A DNA stretch of 64,000 bases from Pseudactinotalea terrae (GTDB lineage Bacteria; Actinomycetota; Actinomycetes; Actinomycetales; Beutenbergiaceae). Both the position numbers and the translations under genes were made by a program. The notes beneath the pieces were generated by a model. It was not told where the DNA came from. It was given only the letters and a program-made list of their open reading frames with translations, and did not search any database. Location: assembly GCF_009733845.1 (NCBI RefSeq), contig NZ_WNXZ01000006.1, positions 248,001 to 312,000 on the forward strand, read 5' to 3'. Of the stretch, positions 26,746 to 34,760 are shown piece by piece; positions within the stretch are counted from its first letter, which is position 1, and each line of letters begins with the position of its first letter.

Positions 26746-27194
26746 CTGTTCCTCGCCAGCACGCCCGCGATGTCCGGTCGGAAGTAGCCCGGGCCCTTGA
26801 GGACCTTGCCGTCATCGCGGTAGACCGGCAGGCCGTCCGGGCCGAGCTTCGAGAGGTTCGAGGCCTGGATCTCAGCCAGCACCTCCCGCAGCGGGATGCC
26901 GCACTCGAGCGCCATGCCATAGATCACGTACACCAGATCACCCAACGCATCGGCGGCCTCGACGGCGTCGCGAGCGCCGTCGTCGACCGTGAGCGCAGCC
27001 GCGAAGGCCTCCTCGATCAGCGCGCCCGCCGCCTGGCCGTAGACCGCCCCGACCAGCTCGGCGAACTCCTCGGCGATCAGCGCCATGCGCATGTGGACCC
27101 GTTCGCGGTCGGCGCTCGGCGCGTCGGTCGCGATCGGCAGCGCGTAGGTCGCGTGGAACTCACGGACCAGGGACTCGGGGTCGCGGGCATCCAT
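26742..27194 (-). CDS. MazG/HisE-like nucleotide pyrophosphohydrolase
   Basis: 150 residues. The all-alpha NTP-pyrophosphohydrolase pattern is present: RMALIAEEFAELVGAVYG (EExxE metal helix) and AVEAADALGDLVYVIYGMAL (ExxD), with ending KLGPDGLPVYRDDGKVLKGPGYF. Homologues cleave nucleoside triphosphates or related phosphates as housecleaning enzymes. The start is the ATG at 27194, with minus-strand TACGGT (27201-27206) 6 nt upstream, so it is leaderless and promoter-overlapping with the divergent GH114 gene. Confidence 0.85.
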   Translation of the reverse strand: MDARDPESLVREFHATYALPIATDAPSADRERVHMRMALIAEEFAELVGAVYGQAAGALIEEAFAAALTVDDGARDAVEAADALGDLVYVIYGMALECGIPLREVLAEIQASNLSKLGPDGLPVYRDDGKVLKGPGYFRPDIAGVLARNS

Positions 27195-27200
27195 CGGGCT

Positions 27201-27220
27201 ACCGTACGGTCGCCTACCCT
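27201..27220. promoter_or_regulatory. Back-to-back leaderless promoters
   Basis: Minus-strand TACGGT (27201-27206) and plus-strand TACCCT (27215-27220) each lie exactly 6 nt before divergent start codons at 27194 and 27227. The palindrome ACCGTACGGT (27201-27210) covers one of them. Only 32 bp separate the two start codons, so the two polymerases must compete. Confidence 0.5.
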
Positions 27221-27226
27221 GTCCCG

Positions 27227-28027
27227 GTGAGGGCACGGAAGGTCACGACGGCGGTGCTCGCCCTGGTCGTGGGGCTCACCGTGGTGGCGTGCGGGTCGAG
27301 TCCCCAGCCGGTGCAGCCGCCGCCGGGGGTAGCGTTCGACTACCAGCTCGGTGGCGACTACGCGTTGCCCGAAGGCGTTGAGCTCGTGGTGCGGCAGTGG
27401 TCCGAGGGCTACGGCGAAGATGCCGCCTACTCGGTCTGCTACGTGAACGCGTTCCAGACCGAGGCACCTGCGGGGCATCCCGACAGTGCCATGAACTGGC
27501 CCGAGGGCCTCGTGTGGGACGAGGTCGAGGACCCGGAGTGGCCCGGTGAGCACCCGATCGACATCAGCACGAACCGCCTCCGGCGGACGGCGATCGAGTT
27601 CGTCACGGACCGGTTTCAGGAGTGCGTCGCGCGCGGGTTCGACGCCGTCGAGCTCGACAACCTCGACACCTTCACGCGCTATCCCGAGGCCCCCTTCGAC
27701 CGCGACGACGCGATCGCCTACGCGCGCCTCCTCGTGGAGGCCGCGACCGAGCTGGGGCTCGCCGTCGGGCAGAAGAACACACCCGAGCTGCTCGATGTCG
27801 CGCGCACCGAGATCGGGTTCGGCTTCGCGGTCGTCGAGGAGTGCGGTCAGTTCGACGAGTGTCAGGCCTACGTCGACACCTACGAAGGGCGCGTCTACGA
27901 CGTCGAGTACACCGAGGCCGGGCTCGCCGCCGCGTGCGAGGCGATCGGCGAGGTGGCCGGCGTGGTGCAGCGCGACCTCGGCCTCGTCACCCCGGACGAC
28001 CCCGCGTACGTGCACGCCACCTGCTGA
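27227..28027 (+). CDS. GH114 (endo-alpha-1,4-polygalactosaminidase-like) lipoprotein
   Basis: 266 residues up to the first stop. The lipoprotein signal ends in VVAC (lipid-anchored Cys22). The GH114 TIM-barrel signature follows: SVCYVNAFQTEAPAGHP, GFDAVELDNLDTF, ELGLAVGQKNTPELL. It probably cleaves galactosamine- or galactosaminogalactan-type polymers at the cell surface. Oddity: after the TGA at 28025-28027 the same frame stays open for 25 more codons (DCELDTIRIDAEIGSTSC and onward), ending in TAG at 28103-28105, with 24 of 25 codons G/C-ending. That looks like a continuation of the protein interrupted by a nonsense codon or read through. The start is leaderless, TACCCT 6 nt upstream. Confidence 0.85.
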   Translation: MRARKVTTAVLALVVGLTVVACGSSPQPVQPPPGVAFDYQLGGDYALPEGVELVVRQWSEGYGEDAAYSVCYVNAFQTEAPAGHPDSAMNWPEGLVWDEVEDPEWPGEHPIDISTNRLRRTAIEFVTDRFQECVARGFDAVELDNLDTFTRYPEAPFDRDDAIAYARLLVEAATELGLAVGQKNTPELLDVARTEIGFGFAVVEECGQFDECQAYVDTYEGRVYDVEYTEAGLAAACEAIGEVAGVVQRDLGLVTPDDPAYVHATC

Positions 28028-28101
28028 GACTGCGAGCTCGACACGATCCGCATCGACGCCGAGATCGGTAGCACGAGCTGCGCCGGCCGCACCGACGACA
28101 T

Positions 28102-28476
28102 CTAGGAGCTGGCCCAGACCCCCAGCTCGTTGCCGCTGGGATCGGTGAAGTGGAAGCGCCGGCCGCCGGGGAAGGGATACGGCCCGCTGACGACCGTGCC
28201 GCCGGCCTCGGTCACGGCTGCGACCGTGGCATCGAGATCGTCGCTGTAGAGCAGCACCAGCGGACCACCTCGGGTCACCTCCTCGGCCAGCGCCAGCCCA
28301 CCGGCCTCCTCGCCCGGCGCCTCCGCGGGGGTGCTGATCCCTGCGTAGCCCTCGCCGTAGCTGGTGAAGCGCCAGCCGAACGCGCGGGAGTAGAACTCTT
28401 GTGCGGCAGCCATGTCGGTCACCGAGATCTCGATGTAGTCGATCGAGCGCGGGATGGCGTGGGTGTGGGTGCTCAT
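28102..28476 (-). CDS. VOC-superfamily (glyoxalase-like) protein
   Basis: 124 residues with paired beta-alpha-beta units: IDYIEISVTDMAAAQEFYSRAFGW, and FPGGRRFHFTDPSGNELGVWAS, where the last Glu and the first-strand acidic residue sit at metal-ligand positions. The substrate is unknown; actinobacterial members are often annotated as glyoxalase or bleomycin-resistance-like without evidence. The ATG has minus-strand CACGCT (28483-28488) 6 nt upstream, so it is probably leaderless. Confidence 0.85.
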   Translation of the reverse strand: MSTHTHAIPRSIDYIEISVTDMAAAQEFYSRAFGWRFTSYGEGYAGISTPAEAPGEEAGGLALAEEVTRGGPLVLLYSDDLDATVAAVTEAGGTVVSGPYPFPGGRRFHFTDPSGNELGVWASS

Positions 28477-28507
28477 CAGCCCAGCGTGCCGGACACCCCC
28501 GACATCG

Positions 28508-29410
28508 TCAGGATGCGGCGGCGTCGGTCAGCGGCACGGTGCCGGACCAGGCGGACCAGTGCCCGCCGCCGGCCAGGTGATCGACGACCGCACGCTGCAG
28601 CGAGGTGGTCGGCGTGAGGGTGCGGGGGTCGATCGGGTCCTCGGGATCGCTGCGGACGTTGAAGGCGAAGTAGAGGACGCTCTCGTCGGAGCGGTAGCCG
28701 GACTCGGCGAGTGCCCAGCGCTGCTGGAACCGGACGAGGTTGGAGGTCTCCGGGAGCAGGTCCGCGATGACCGGGTCGAGCAGCCAGCTCGTGCAGGAGA
28801 ACGCGGTGGCCGGGCAGTCGGGGAAGTGGCGGGCGAAGAAGGGCACGGCAGCCGCGAACGAGGCGTCGACAGCCTCGGGTGTGAGCGGGCCGGAGGCGGG
28901 GATGTGCGTGTCGAGGACCCAGCCGGTGGCGCTGAGCTTCGGCACGAACTCCAGCCGTCCGAGCCACATCAGGCCGCCGGACCAGGCGGTGCGCATCCAG
29001 CCGTAGGTGTCGAGCCCGAACCGTCTGTGGGTGCGGCGGTTCACCGAGACCTGCTGACCGAGGTCGGAGAGCGACCCCCACGACACGGCGTCGGGGATAC
29101 GACGGCGCGCATGCTCCGCACGCACCTCGGGCACCGACGCGAGCAGCGCGAGCACCGCCAGGTCCTCGCGGCCTTCGGGCAGGTCCTCCCACGGGTCAGG
29201 CACGGAAGCGCTGTCGCGGAACCTGCCGACGCCCTCGCCGAGCAACGAGGCAGCGCGCGCCACGATCGCGACCTCCGTGCGGCGACGCCGCACCCGATCG
29301 GCGACCGCGACCGCATCCACGGCGTCGTCGTCGCGGAACCCGAGGCGCACGAGCAGGTCGGGCAGCCCGTCTGGATGCAGCCGTTCTCGGGTCGTGGACT
29401 CGTCGATCAC
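28508..29410 (-). CDS. NAT_N/GNAT_C-domain acyltransferase-like protein
   Basis: 300 residues. The C-terminal half carries the GNAT_C-like pattern: LDTHIPASGPLTPEAVDASF, FFARHFPDCPATAFSCTSWL then LDP, and LPETSNLVRFQQRW. The N-terminal helical part fits the accompanying NAT_N domain. It is a divergent acyltransferase-like family of unknown substrate. Start GTG, with minus-strand TACCGT 8 nt upstream, so perhaps leaderless. Its stop is 31 bp from the VOC gene start, on the same strand. Confidence 0.7.
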   Translation of the reverse strand: MIDESTTRERLHPDGLPDLLVRLGFRDDDAVDAVAVADRVRRRRTEVAIVARAASLLGEGVGRFRDSASVPDPWEDLPEGREDLAVLALLASVPEVRAEHARRRIPDAVSWGSLSDLGQQVSVNRRTHRRFGLDTYGWMRTAWSGGLMWLGRLEFVPKLSATGWVLDTHIPASGPLTPEAVDASFAAAVPFFARHFPDCPATAFSCTSWLLDPVIADLLPETSNLVRFQQRWALAESGYRSDESVLYFAFNVRSDPEDPIDPRTLTPTTSLQRAVVDHLAGGGHWSAWSGTVPLTDAAAS

Positions 29411-29491
29411 GGTGGACCACGGTAGCGACGGGTGCGGCCGAGGTGAGGGACGCCGTCGGAATGGCGCGCCACGCGCCTGCGTTCATCAAGC

Positions 29492-29944
29492 ATGGAGCAG
29501 CCCCAGAATCGTGTCCGTCAGCTCAGGGTCGTCGTCGAGGCCGAGGACTACGAGGAAGCCGTCCGCTTCTTCCGCGACGTGCTCGGGATGCCCGAGCAGG
29601 CGGCGTTCGCCGAGGGCGACGACGACCGTGTCGCGATCCTCGAGGCCGGCATCGCCACGCTCGAGATCGCCAGCCCAGCCCACAAGCGTGCGATCGATCG
29701 CGTCGAGGCCGATGGTCAGGTCAGCCAGCGCATCCGGCTCGCCTTCGAGGTCGACGACGCGGCCGCGACGACGGCGGAGCTCGCCCAGGAGGGCGGCTCT
29801 GTGGTGGCGGAACCCGTCGAGACGCCGTGGCGCTCGCTGAACTCGCGCCTCGATGCTCCGGCAGGTTTGCAGATCACGCTGTTCCAAGAGCTCGAGCCGC
29901 TGGACGAGAGAAGCTCGCGGGAAGGGTTCGCGACCGAGCACTGA
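29492..29944 (+). CDS. VOC-superfamily protein
   Basis: 150 residues: RVVVEAEDYEEAVRFFRDVLGMPEQ then VAILEAGIATLEIAS, and the C-terminal APAGLQITLFQELEP. It has the glyoxalase/dioxygenase fold with no clear substrate clue; the first metal ligand position is not a typical His. The start ATG has neither a good ribosome site nor a leaderless hexamer, so the annotated start is less certain. It is followed by the coupled uORF and CNNM gene. Confidence 0.8.
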   Translation: MEQPQNRVRQLRVVVEAEDYEEAVRFFRDVLGMPEQAAFAEGDDDRVAILEAGIATLEIASPAHKRAIDRVEADGQVSQRIRLAFEVDDAAATTAELAQEGGSVVAEPVETPWRSLNSRLDAPAGLQITLFQELEPLDERSSREGFATEH

Positions 29945-29968
29945 CCGCGGATTCGGTAGCGTCGGGGT

Positions 29969-30004
29969 ATGACGACGCCCCGAAGGCCGGGTGAGCGAGC
30001 CTGA
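29969..30004 (+). CDS. Leaderless 11-codon upstream ORF before the CNNM gene
   Basis: ATG at 29969 lies exactly 6 nt after TAGCGT (29957-29962). It encodes MTTPRRPGERA and its TGA (30002-30004) shares a base with the ATG of the CNNM gene (TGATG). Reading it would deliver ribosomes straight to that start, which lacks its own Shine-Dalgarno. A Pro/Arg-rich 11-mer could also stall ribosomes and sense translation state; that is conjecture. Confidence 0.5.
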   Translation: MTTPRRPGERA

Positions 30005-31368
30005 TGGACGGCCTGCTCACCAACATCGCACTGGTGCTGGTGTTCATCCTCATCGGCGGGGTGTGCGCCGGAACCGAGCTCGCCCTGGTGTCCCTGCGGG
30101 AGAGCCAGCTCGACCAGATCGCCAAGAAGGGTGCCCGCGGCCAGCGGGTCGCCGCCGTCGCTCGGGACCCCAACCGGTTCCTGGCGGCTGTGCAGGTGGG
30201 CGTCACGCTGGCCGGGTTCTTCTCGGCGGCGTACGGCGCCTCGACAATCGCGCCTGCGGTGGCGCCGGCGTTCATGGGCCTCGGGCTGTCCGAGAGTGCG
30301 GCCGGCACGGTCGCGTTCGTGCTCATGACGCTGCTGATCGCCTATCTCTCGCTCGTTCTCGGAGAGCTGGTGCCGAAGCGGCTCGCGCTGCAGCGGGCCT
30401 CGAGCTTCGCGCTCGTCGTCGGCCCGCCGCTCGACCGGTTCGCGAGCCTGATGCGGCCGGTGATCTGGCTGCTGTCGGCATCCACCAACATGGTGGTGCG
30501 ACTGCTCGGCGGCGATCCGAAGGCCACCAACGAGGACATGACCGAGCAGGAGCTGCGCGACCTGGTGATCACCAACGAGTCGCTTCCGGCCGACGAGCGC
30601 AAGATCCTCAGCGACGTGTTCAACGCGACCGAGCACACGATCGGCGAGGTCATGCGCCCGCGGCACGACGTCGTGTTCCTGCAGGCCGACCTCACGCTGG
30701 ACGCGGCCACGCGTGCGATCTCGTCGGAGCCGTACTCGCGCTACCCGGTGATCGACGGCGACTTCGACCACGTGCTCGGGTTCGTGCACGTGCGGGACGT
30801 GCTGCTCGCCGATCTCGGCGCGCACGCGGGTGACGACGACGCCGGCGCGGTTCCGGTGGCACCGCGCGGAGAGGCGCCCACCACCGTGCGGGATCTCGTG
30901 CGACACATCGTGGTGCTGCCCTCCACCAACTCGCTGCTGCCCTCGATGGCGATGATGAGGCGCGAACGGGTCCACATCGCCGTCGTCATCGACGAGTACG
31001 GGGGCACCGACGGGATCGTCACGCTCGAAGACCTGGTCGAGGAGCTTGTGGGTGAGATCCACGACGAGTTCGACAAGGGTGCCCGCGCCGCCAAGCACCG
31101 CGGGCCTGGTGGGGAGATCTCGCTCGAGGGCGGCATGAACCTCGAGGACTTCGCGGAGGCCACCGGGATCGAGCTGCCGGACGAGGGCGACTACGAGACC
31201 GTCGCCGGGTTCGTGCTCGACCGGTTGGGCCGGGTCGCCGCCCTGGGGGACGTCGTCGACGTCGATGGCGCGCGGATCGAGGTCACGAACCTCGACGGCA
31301 ACCGGATCGACCGGGTGCTGGCACGGCCCAGGCCAGCCGGTGGCGAGCCGCCCCCAGGGGACAGCTGA
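30004..31368 (+). CDS. CNNM/CorC-family transporter (DUF21-CBS pair-CorC_HlyC)
   Basis: 454 residues. The N-terminal DUF21 membrane domain (about 1-170) contains three to four helices and ELVPKRLALQRAS. Two CBS domains follow (about 210-340, VMRPRHDVVFLQAD and IAVVIDEYGGTDGIVTLEDL), and a C-terminal CorC/HlyC domain (about 365-440, DYETVAGFVLDRLGR). These proteins are linked to Mg2+ or Co2+ efflux. The hemolysin label is historic. Initiation is probably coupled to the 29969 uORF. Confidence 0.92.
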   Translation: MDGLLTNIALVLVFILIGGVCAGTELALVSLRESQLDQIAKKGARGQRVAAVARDPNRFLAAVQVGVTLAGFFSAAYGASTIAPAVAPAFMGLGLSESAAGTVAFVLMTLLIAYLSLVLGELVPKRLALQRASSFALVVGPPLDRFASLMRPVIWLLSASTNMVVRLLGGDPKATNEDMTEQELRDLVITNESLPADERKILSDVFNATEHTIGEVMRPRHDVVFLQADLTLDAATRAISSEPYSRYPVIDGDFDHVLGFVHVRDVLLADLGAHAGDDDAGAVPVAPRGEAPTTVRDLVRHIVVLPSTNSLLPSMAMMRRERVHIAVVIDEYGGTDGIVTLEDLVEELVGEIHDEFDKGARAAKHRGPGGEISLEGGMNLEDFAEATGIELPDEGDYETVAGFVLDRLGRVAALGDVVDVDGARIEVTNLDGNRIDRVLARPRPAGGEPPPGDS

Positions 31369-31389
31369 CCCGGCCGCGGAGCTCGGTGG

Positions 31390-32460
31390 CTAGCGCTGCT
31401 CGGTCTCGTCGTGGCGGCGTGCACGGTCGGCGTCGTCGCTGCTGCCACGCGATCGGCGCAGTGCACGGCCGCGCGCGACGAGCTTCTCGCGCTTGGCCGC
31501 CTTTTTGTCGCTGGCGCGTGTGTCACGAGGCGGCTGCTGCAGAGTCTCCTCGGCGGCGATCCCGGCCTGGAGCTCGCGGCCGCGCTCCAGCTCGGCGTCG
31601 AACTCGGCACCGAACAGCAGTGCCAGGTTGATGATCCACAGCCAGAGCAGGAAGACGATCACGCCGGCGAGCGCGCCGTACGTCGCGCTGTAGCTGCCGA
31701 CGTTGGTGACGTACAGCACGAATCCCAGCGAGGCCAGTGCCGCCACCACGATCGCGATCACGGCGCCGGTGCTGATCCAGCGGAACTTCGGCTGCTTGAC
31801 GTTCGGCGTCCCGTAGTAGAGCAGCGCGATCACGATCACCACGAGAAGCAGCAGCAGCGGCCACTTCGCAATCCCCCAGACGGTCATCGCGGCCTCGCCG
31901 ACGCCGATCGCTTCGCCGATGGCCTGGGCCACCGGACCGCTGAGCACCAGGATCACTCCCACGAGGGCGATCAGGATCAGCATGGCGATCGTGAGCGCAT
32001 ACATGATCGGGCGCAGCTTCCAGATCGGGCGGCCCTCGGGTACCTCGTACATGCGGTTCATCGCGCGCGAGAAGGCGGTGACGTAGTTGGACGCCGTCCA
32101 CACCGCAGTCAGGAGCCCGACCAGCAAGCCGATGCCAGGCGCCGGCACGTTGGTGAGGCTCTCGATCACGGGACCGATGGTCTCCATCATGCCCTCGGGC
32201 AGTGCGTCTTCAGCGATGCCGAGGAGCGACTCGGTGATCGAGGCCTGGCCGACCAGGCTGAGGATCGAGACCAGCGCGATCACGGCCGGGAACAGCGACA
32301 GCACGGCGTAGTACGTGAGCGCCGCGGCCAGGTCGGTGCACTGGTCGGCGAGGAACTCGCTGATCGTGCGGCGCACCGTGTACGTCCACGACGGCTTGCG
32401 CAGGTCGGTCGGCGAGTCCGGAAGGTCCCGGTCAGAGCCGTCACTCGTCTTGTCAGCCAT
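31390..32460 (-). CDS. YihY/BrkB-family inner membrane protein
   Basis: 356 residues, six predicted membrane helices, with the family start WTYTVRRTISEFLADQCTDLAAALTYYAVLSLFP and the later PNVKQPKFRWISTGAVIAIV. The C-terminus is a highly basic Arg/Lys-rich tail. The start is the ATG at 32460 with GGAGGG upstream; a longer frame to 32523 runs through a terminator hairpin and is rejected. The family once carried an RNase BN label that proved wrong; function is unknown. It follows the DUF3618 gene after a 59-bp gap with a hairpin. Confidence 0.9.
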   Translation of the reverse strand: MADKTSDGSDRDLPDSPTDLRKPSWTYTVRRTISEFLADQCTDLAAALTYYAVLSLFPAVIALVSILSLVGQASITESLLGIAEDALPEGMMETIGPVIESLTNVPAPGIGLLVGLLTAVWTASNYVTAFSRAMNRMYEVPEGRPIWKLRPIMYALTIAMLILIALVGVILVLSGPVAQAIGEAIGVGEAAMTVWGIAKWPLLLLLVVIVIALLYYGTPNVKQPKFRWISTGAVIAIVVAALASLGFVLYVTNVGSYSATYGALAGVIVFLLWLWIINLALLFGAEFDAELERGRELQAGIAAEETLQQPPRDTRASDKKAAKREKLVARGRALRRSRGSSDDADRARRHDETEQR

Positions 32461-32482
32461 CTCGAACCCTCCACGACGACGG

Positions 32483-32515
32483 CCTCCGTGGGCCGGCGGC
32501 GCCGGCCCACGGAGG
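32483..32515 (-). terminator. 14-bp perfect hairpin between the DUF3618 and YihY/BrkB genes
   Basis: 32483-32496 pairs with 32502-32515 around CGGCG. It starts 5 nt after the DUF3618 stop (minus strand). The YihY/BrkB gene is therefore at least partly uncoupled from the three upstream genes. Confidence 0.7.
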
Positions 32516-32519
32516 TTGA

Positions 32520-33137
32520 TCAACCCTGTTGCAGCCGGTCCCTGGACTCGCCCGCCTGCTCGCCGACGTCCTCGGCCGCGTGCTGCCCGGCCTCGCGGAC
32601 CTCGGTCGCGCCGTCGGTCGCGGTCTCACGCACCTGCTCGGCGCCCTCGGTCGCCGAGGTCCTGACGGCGTCCATCGCCTCCTGGGCGGGCTCCTTCAGC
32701 TCCTCGGCCATCTCGTGCGCCAGCGACTTCGCGCCCTCGGCGGCACCCTGTACCGCGTCGGAGCTCTTGACCTGCTCGAGCATCTCCTGCTCCTTGCGGG
32801 AGGAGGGGATCAGCGACGCCGCCAGCAGGCCTGCACCGAACGCGATCAGACCGGCGGCCAGCGGGTTCCCGCCTGCGCTGCTCCTGGCCGCGTGCGGTGC
32901 GTCGGTGACGGCGTCAGCCGCGGTGTGAGCCGCGTCGGAGGTGGCCGAGCGGGCATCCTCGGCCACGCCGAGCGCCTTGTCCTTGACGCCCGAGACGGCG
33001 TTCTTGAGCTTGTCCGCCCGCCGCTCGGCCACGCGTGACGGGCTCACCTTGTCGGTGAGCGCGTCGACGTCGTTGCTGAGCTCGGCTCGGGTGCGCTCGA
33101 TGTCTGCGCGGATGCGGTCGGGATCAGTGCTGCTCAT
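32520..33137 (-). CDS. DUF3618 domain protein with Ala/Glu-rich helical tail
   Basis: 205 residues. The N-terminal DUF3618 motif is DPDRIRADIERTRAELSNDVDALTDKVSP. A membrane segment sits near 95-115 (NPLAAGLIAFGAGLLAASLI) and the C-terminal tail is amphipathic, rich in Ala, Glu and Ser like LEA- or apolipoprotein-type helices. Overlaps the upstream gene by 4 bp. The family is usually encoded with the holin-X-like partner seen here and seems envelope-associated; function is unknown. Confidence 0.88.
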   Translation of the reverse strand: MSSTDPDRIRADIERTRAELSNDVDALTDKVSPSRVAERRADKLKNAVSGVKDKALGVAEDARSATSDAAHTAADAVTDAPHAARSSAGGNPLAAGLIAFGAGLLAASLIPSSRKEQEMLEQVKSSDAVQGAAEGAKSLAHEMAEELKEPAQEAMDAVRTSATEGAEQVRETATDGATEVREAGQHAAEDVGEQAGESRDRLQQG

Positions 33138-33643
33138 CGGTCATGTCCTTTCATGGCGTCCGGAATCTTCTGAACTGTCTCGGTGGTGCGCGGTACTCCC
33201 TCGACGGACTCGAGCGACTTCTTGCCGCTCAGAGCCATCACGAGGGCCACGAGGGCCCAGATGGCGCAGACGATCAGAGCCGACCAGCCGAGGGCGGGGA
33301 CGTCGTCGCCGTCGCCGATCATCGCTCCGAGTGCCCACCACAGGGCCAGCGAGGCGAACAGGAGCGCGAAGTTCGCGGCCCACGCGGCGCCGCCGAGCAG
33401 TCCCGCGCCCTTGCCGGCCTTCTTGGCCGACTCCTGGACCTCCGCCTTGGCGAGTGCGACCTCCTGACGCATCAGCACGGACAGGTCTTCGGTCACCTCC
33501 CCGAAGAGCTCGCCGAGGGAACGGGCGTCGTCCGAGCTCGCACCGGTGTGCGGAGCGGTCGAGCTCGTGCCAGCGGCTGGAGGGACGTGCGGGGGAACGC
33601 CTGGCCCGCCGGCGGGTGGGGGAACGTTCGGCCCGGCGCTCAT
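33134..33643 (-). CDS. Phage-holin-family (DUF1469, holin superfamily III-like) membrane protein
   Basis: 169 residues. A Pro-rich N-terminus precedes RSLGELFGEVTEDLSVLMRQEVALAKAEV, the diagnostic segment of the family, and two membrane helices (about 80-105 and 112-135). It is not a phage gene here; it is chromosomal, usually beside DUF3618 genes, and probably acts on the envelope. 4-bp overlaps on both sides mark a tight operon. Confidence 0.88.
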   Translation of the reverse strand: MSAGPNVPPPAGGPGVPPHVPPAAGTSSTAPHTGASSDDARSLGELFGEVTEDLSVLMRQEVALAKAEVQESAKKAGKGAGLLGGAAWAANFALLFASLALWWALGAMIGDGDDVPALGWSALIVCAIWALVALVMALSGKKSLESVEGVPRTTETVQKIPDAMKGHDR

Positions 33644-34521
33644 GGGCGACCGCCCACCTGTCCGCCCGCAGGCTGGGTGCCGGGGGCAGGGTGGGCCGGT
33701 GCGCCTGGCACCTGCTGTGCACCCGGCCCGGACGTGAAGGGCGCCTCCTGCGTCACGCCCGCGGTGCCCGTCGAGCCGTAGGGCTGGGCGGGCGGCGCGC
33801 CGTACGGCTGTGCGCTGTGGCTGCCGGAGGACCCGGATGGTGCCGGGGACCGGGTCGCACCGCTGGAGACGCCTGCCGAGCCCGAGCCACTGGTCCCGCT
33901 TGTCGGGCTGGAGCCACCACCGGCGTCCTTGGCGCTGCGTGCGACCCGACCGGCGAGCAGGCCGAGACCGGCCGCGATCGCCATGAAGCTGACCGGGTGC
34001 CTGCGCGCGTAGCTCGAGATCTCGTCCAGCACCTGGGCCGGCTCGCGATCCTCGAGCCAGCTGCCGGCGTTGCCGAGGCGCTCGGCCAGCTGCCGCGCAA
34101 GCGCGCTCGCCATCCCCTGCTCCTCGCTGCTGTCAGCCATCGACGACAGCTCCGAGGACATCGACCGCATGCCGCCGGCGAGCCGCTGCTGCTGGGCACC
34201 CGCCTGCTCGGTGACCTGCTGACGGCCCTCCTCGTACAGGTTGCGTGCCTGCTCCTTGGCCTCGGCGGCCGTGTCCTTCACCTGCTCCTTGGCGGTGTGA
34301 GCGACATCGCTCGCCCGGTCGGCCGCGACTCCCGCAACCTGCTCGGCGCCGTCCGCAGCTCGGCCTGCTACCTGCTGCGCCTCATCCTTGACCGACTCCG
34401 TGCCGCCACCGGAGCTCGGCGCCGTGCCGGGGGTCGATGTGCCTGCGCGGGCCGGTGGGATCACCGGCGGCGGCGTGCTGGCGGATGGGGTGACGCCCTC
34501 GTATCGGTTCTCGTCAGTCAT
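33640..34521 (-). CDS. Helical Gln/Ala-rich membrane-associated protein (nutrient-deprivation-type)
   Basis: 293 residues. After a Pro/Thr-rich start comes a long series of amphipathic helices with repeated KDEAQQVAGRAADGAEQVA-like units (about 45-120). An Arg/His-bounded membrane segment follows (about 185-205, RRHPVSFMAIAAGLGLLAGR), then a disordered Gly/Ser/Pro tail. The helical part resembles LEA-like proteins. ATG at 34521 with AGGAAGG upstream. First gene of the operon 34521-32520. Resembles proteins annotated as nutrient deprivation-induced; the role is inferred as stress protection of the envelope. Confidence 0.75.
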   Translation of the reverse strand: MTDENRYEGVTPSASTPPPVIPPARAGTSTPGTAPSSGGGTESVKDEAQQVAGRAADGAEQVAGVAADRASDVAHTAKEQVKDTAAEAKEQARNLYEEGRQQVTEQAGAQQQRLAGGMRSMSSELSSMADSSEEQGMASALARQLAERLGNAGSWLEDREPAQVLDEISSYARRHPVSFMAIAAGLGLLAGRVARSAKDAGGGSSPTSGTSGSGSAGVSSGATRSPAPSGSSGSHSAQPYGAPPAQPYGSTGTAGVTQEAPFTSGPGAQQVPGAPAHPAPGTQPAGGQVGGRP

Positions 34522-34760
34522 GGTCTGCCTTCCTGTCGGTGGTCTCCAGTTCCCCGGCGACGGGTGCCTCATGCAGTCGGGAGGTGGAGGTGCAGGAAGT
34601 GGCCATGGGCGTCTACGTCGTGCCCTCCGGCTTCGTCTGTGAGGTCGGCGAAGAGGTCGAGCGTCAGGCGGCGACGCGTGTCGGCGGCGGCACGGCCCGG
34701 CCCGGCGGCTTCCCACATCACAGGAGACCGCACGTCCGCTCGCGCATGACCTGTCAGGCC

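Noticed and set aside
33134-33643. Phage holin and hence prophage
   Set aside because: The family is chromosomal in actinobacteria and no other phage genes are present.
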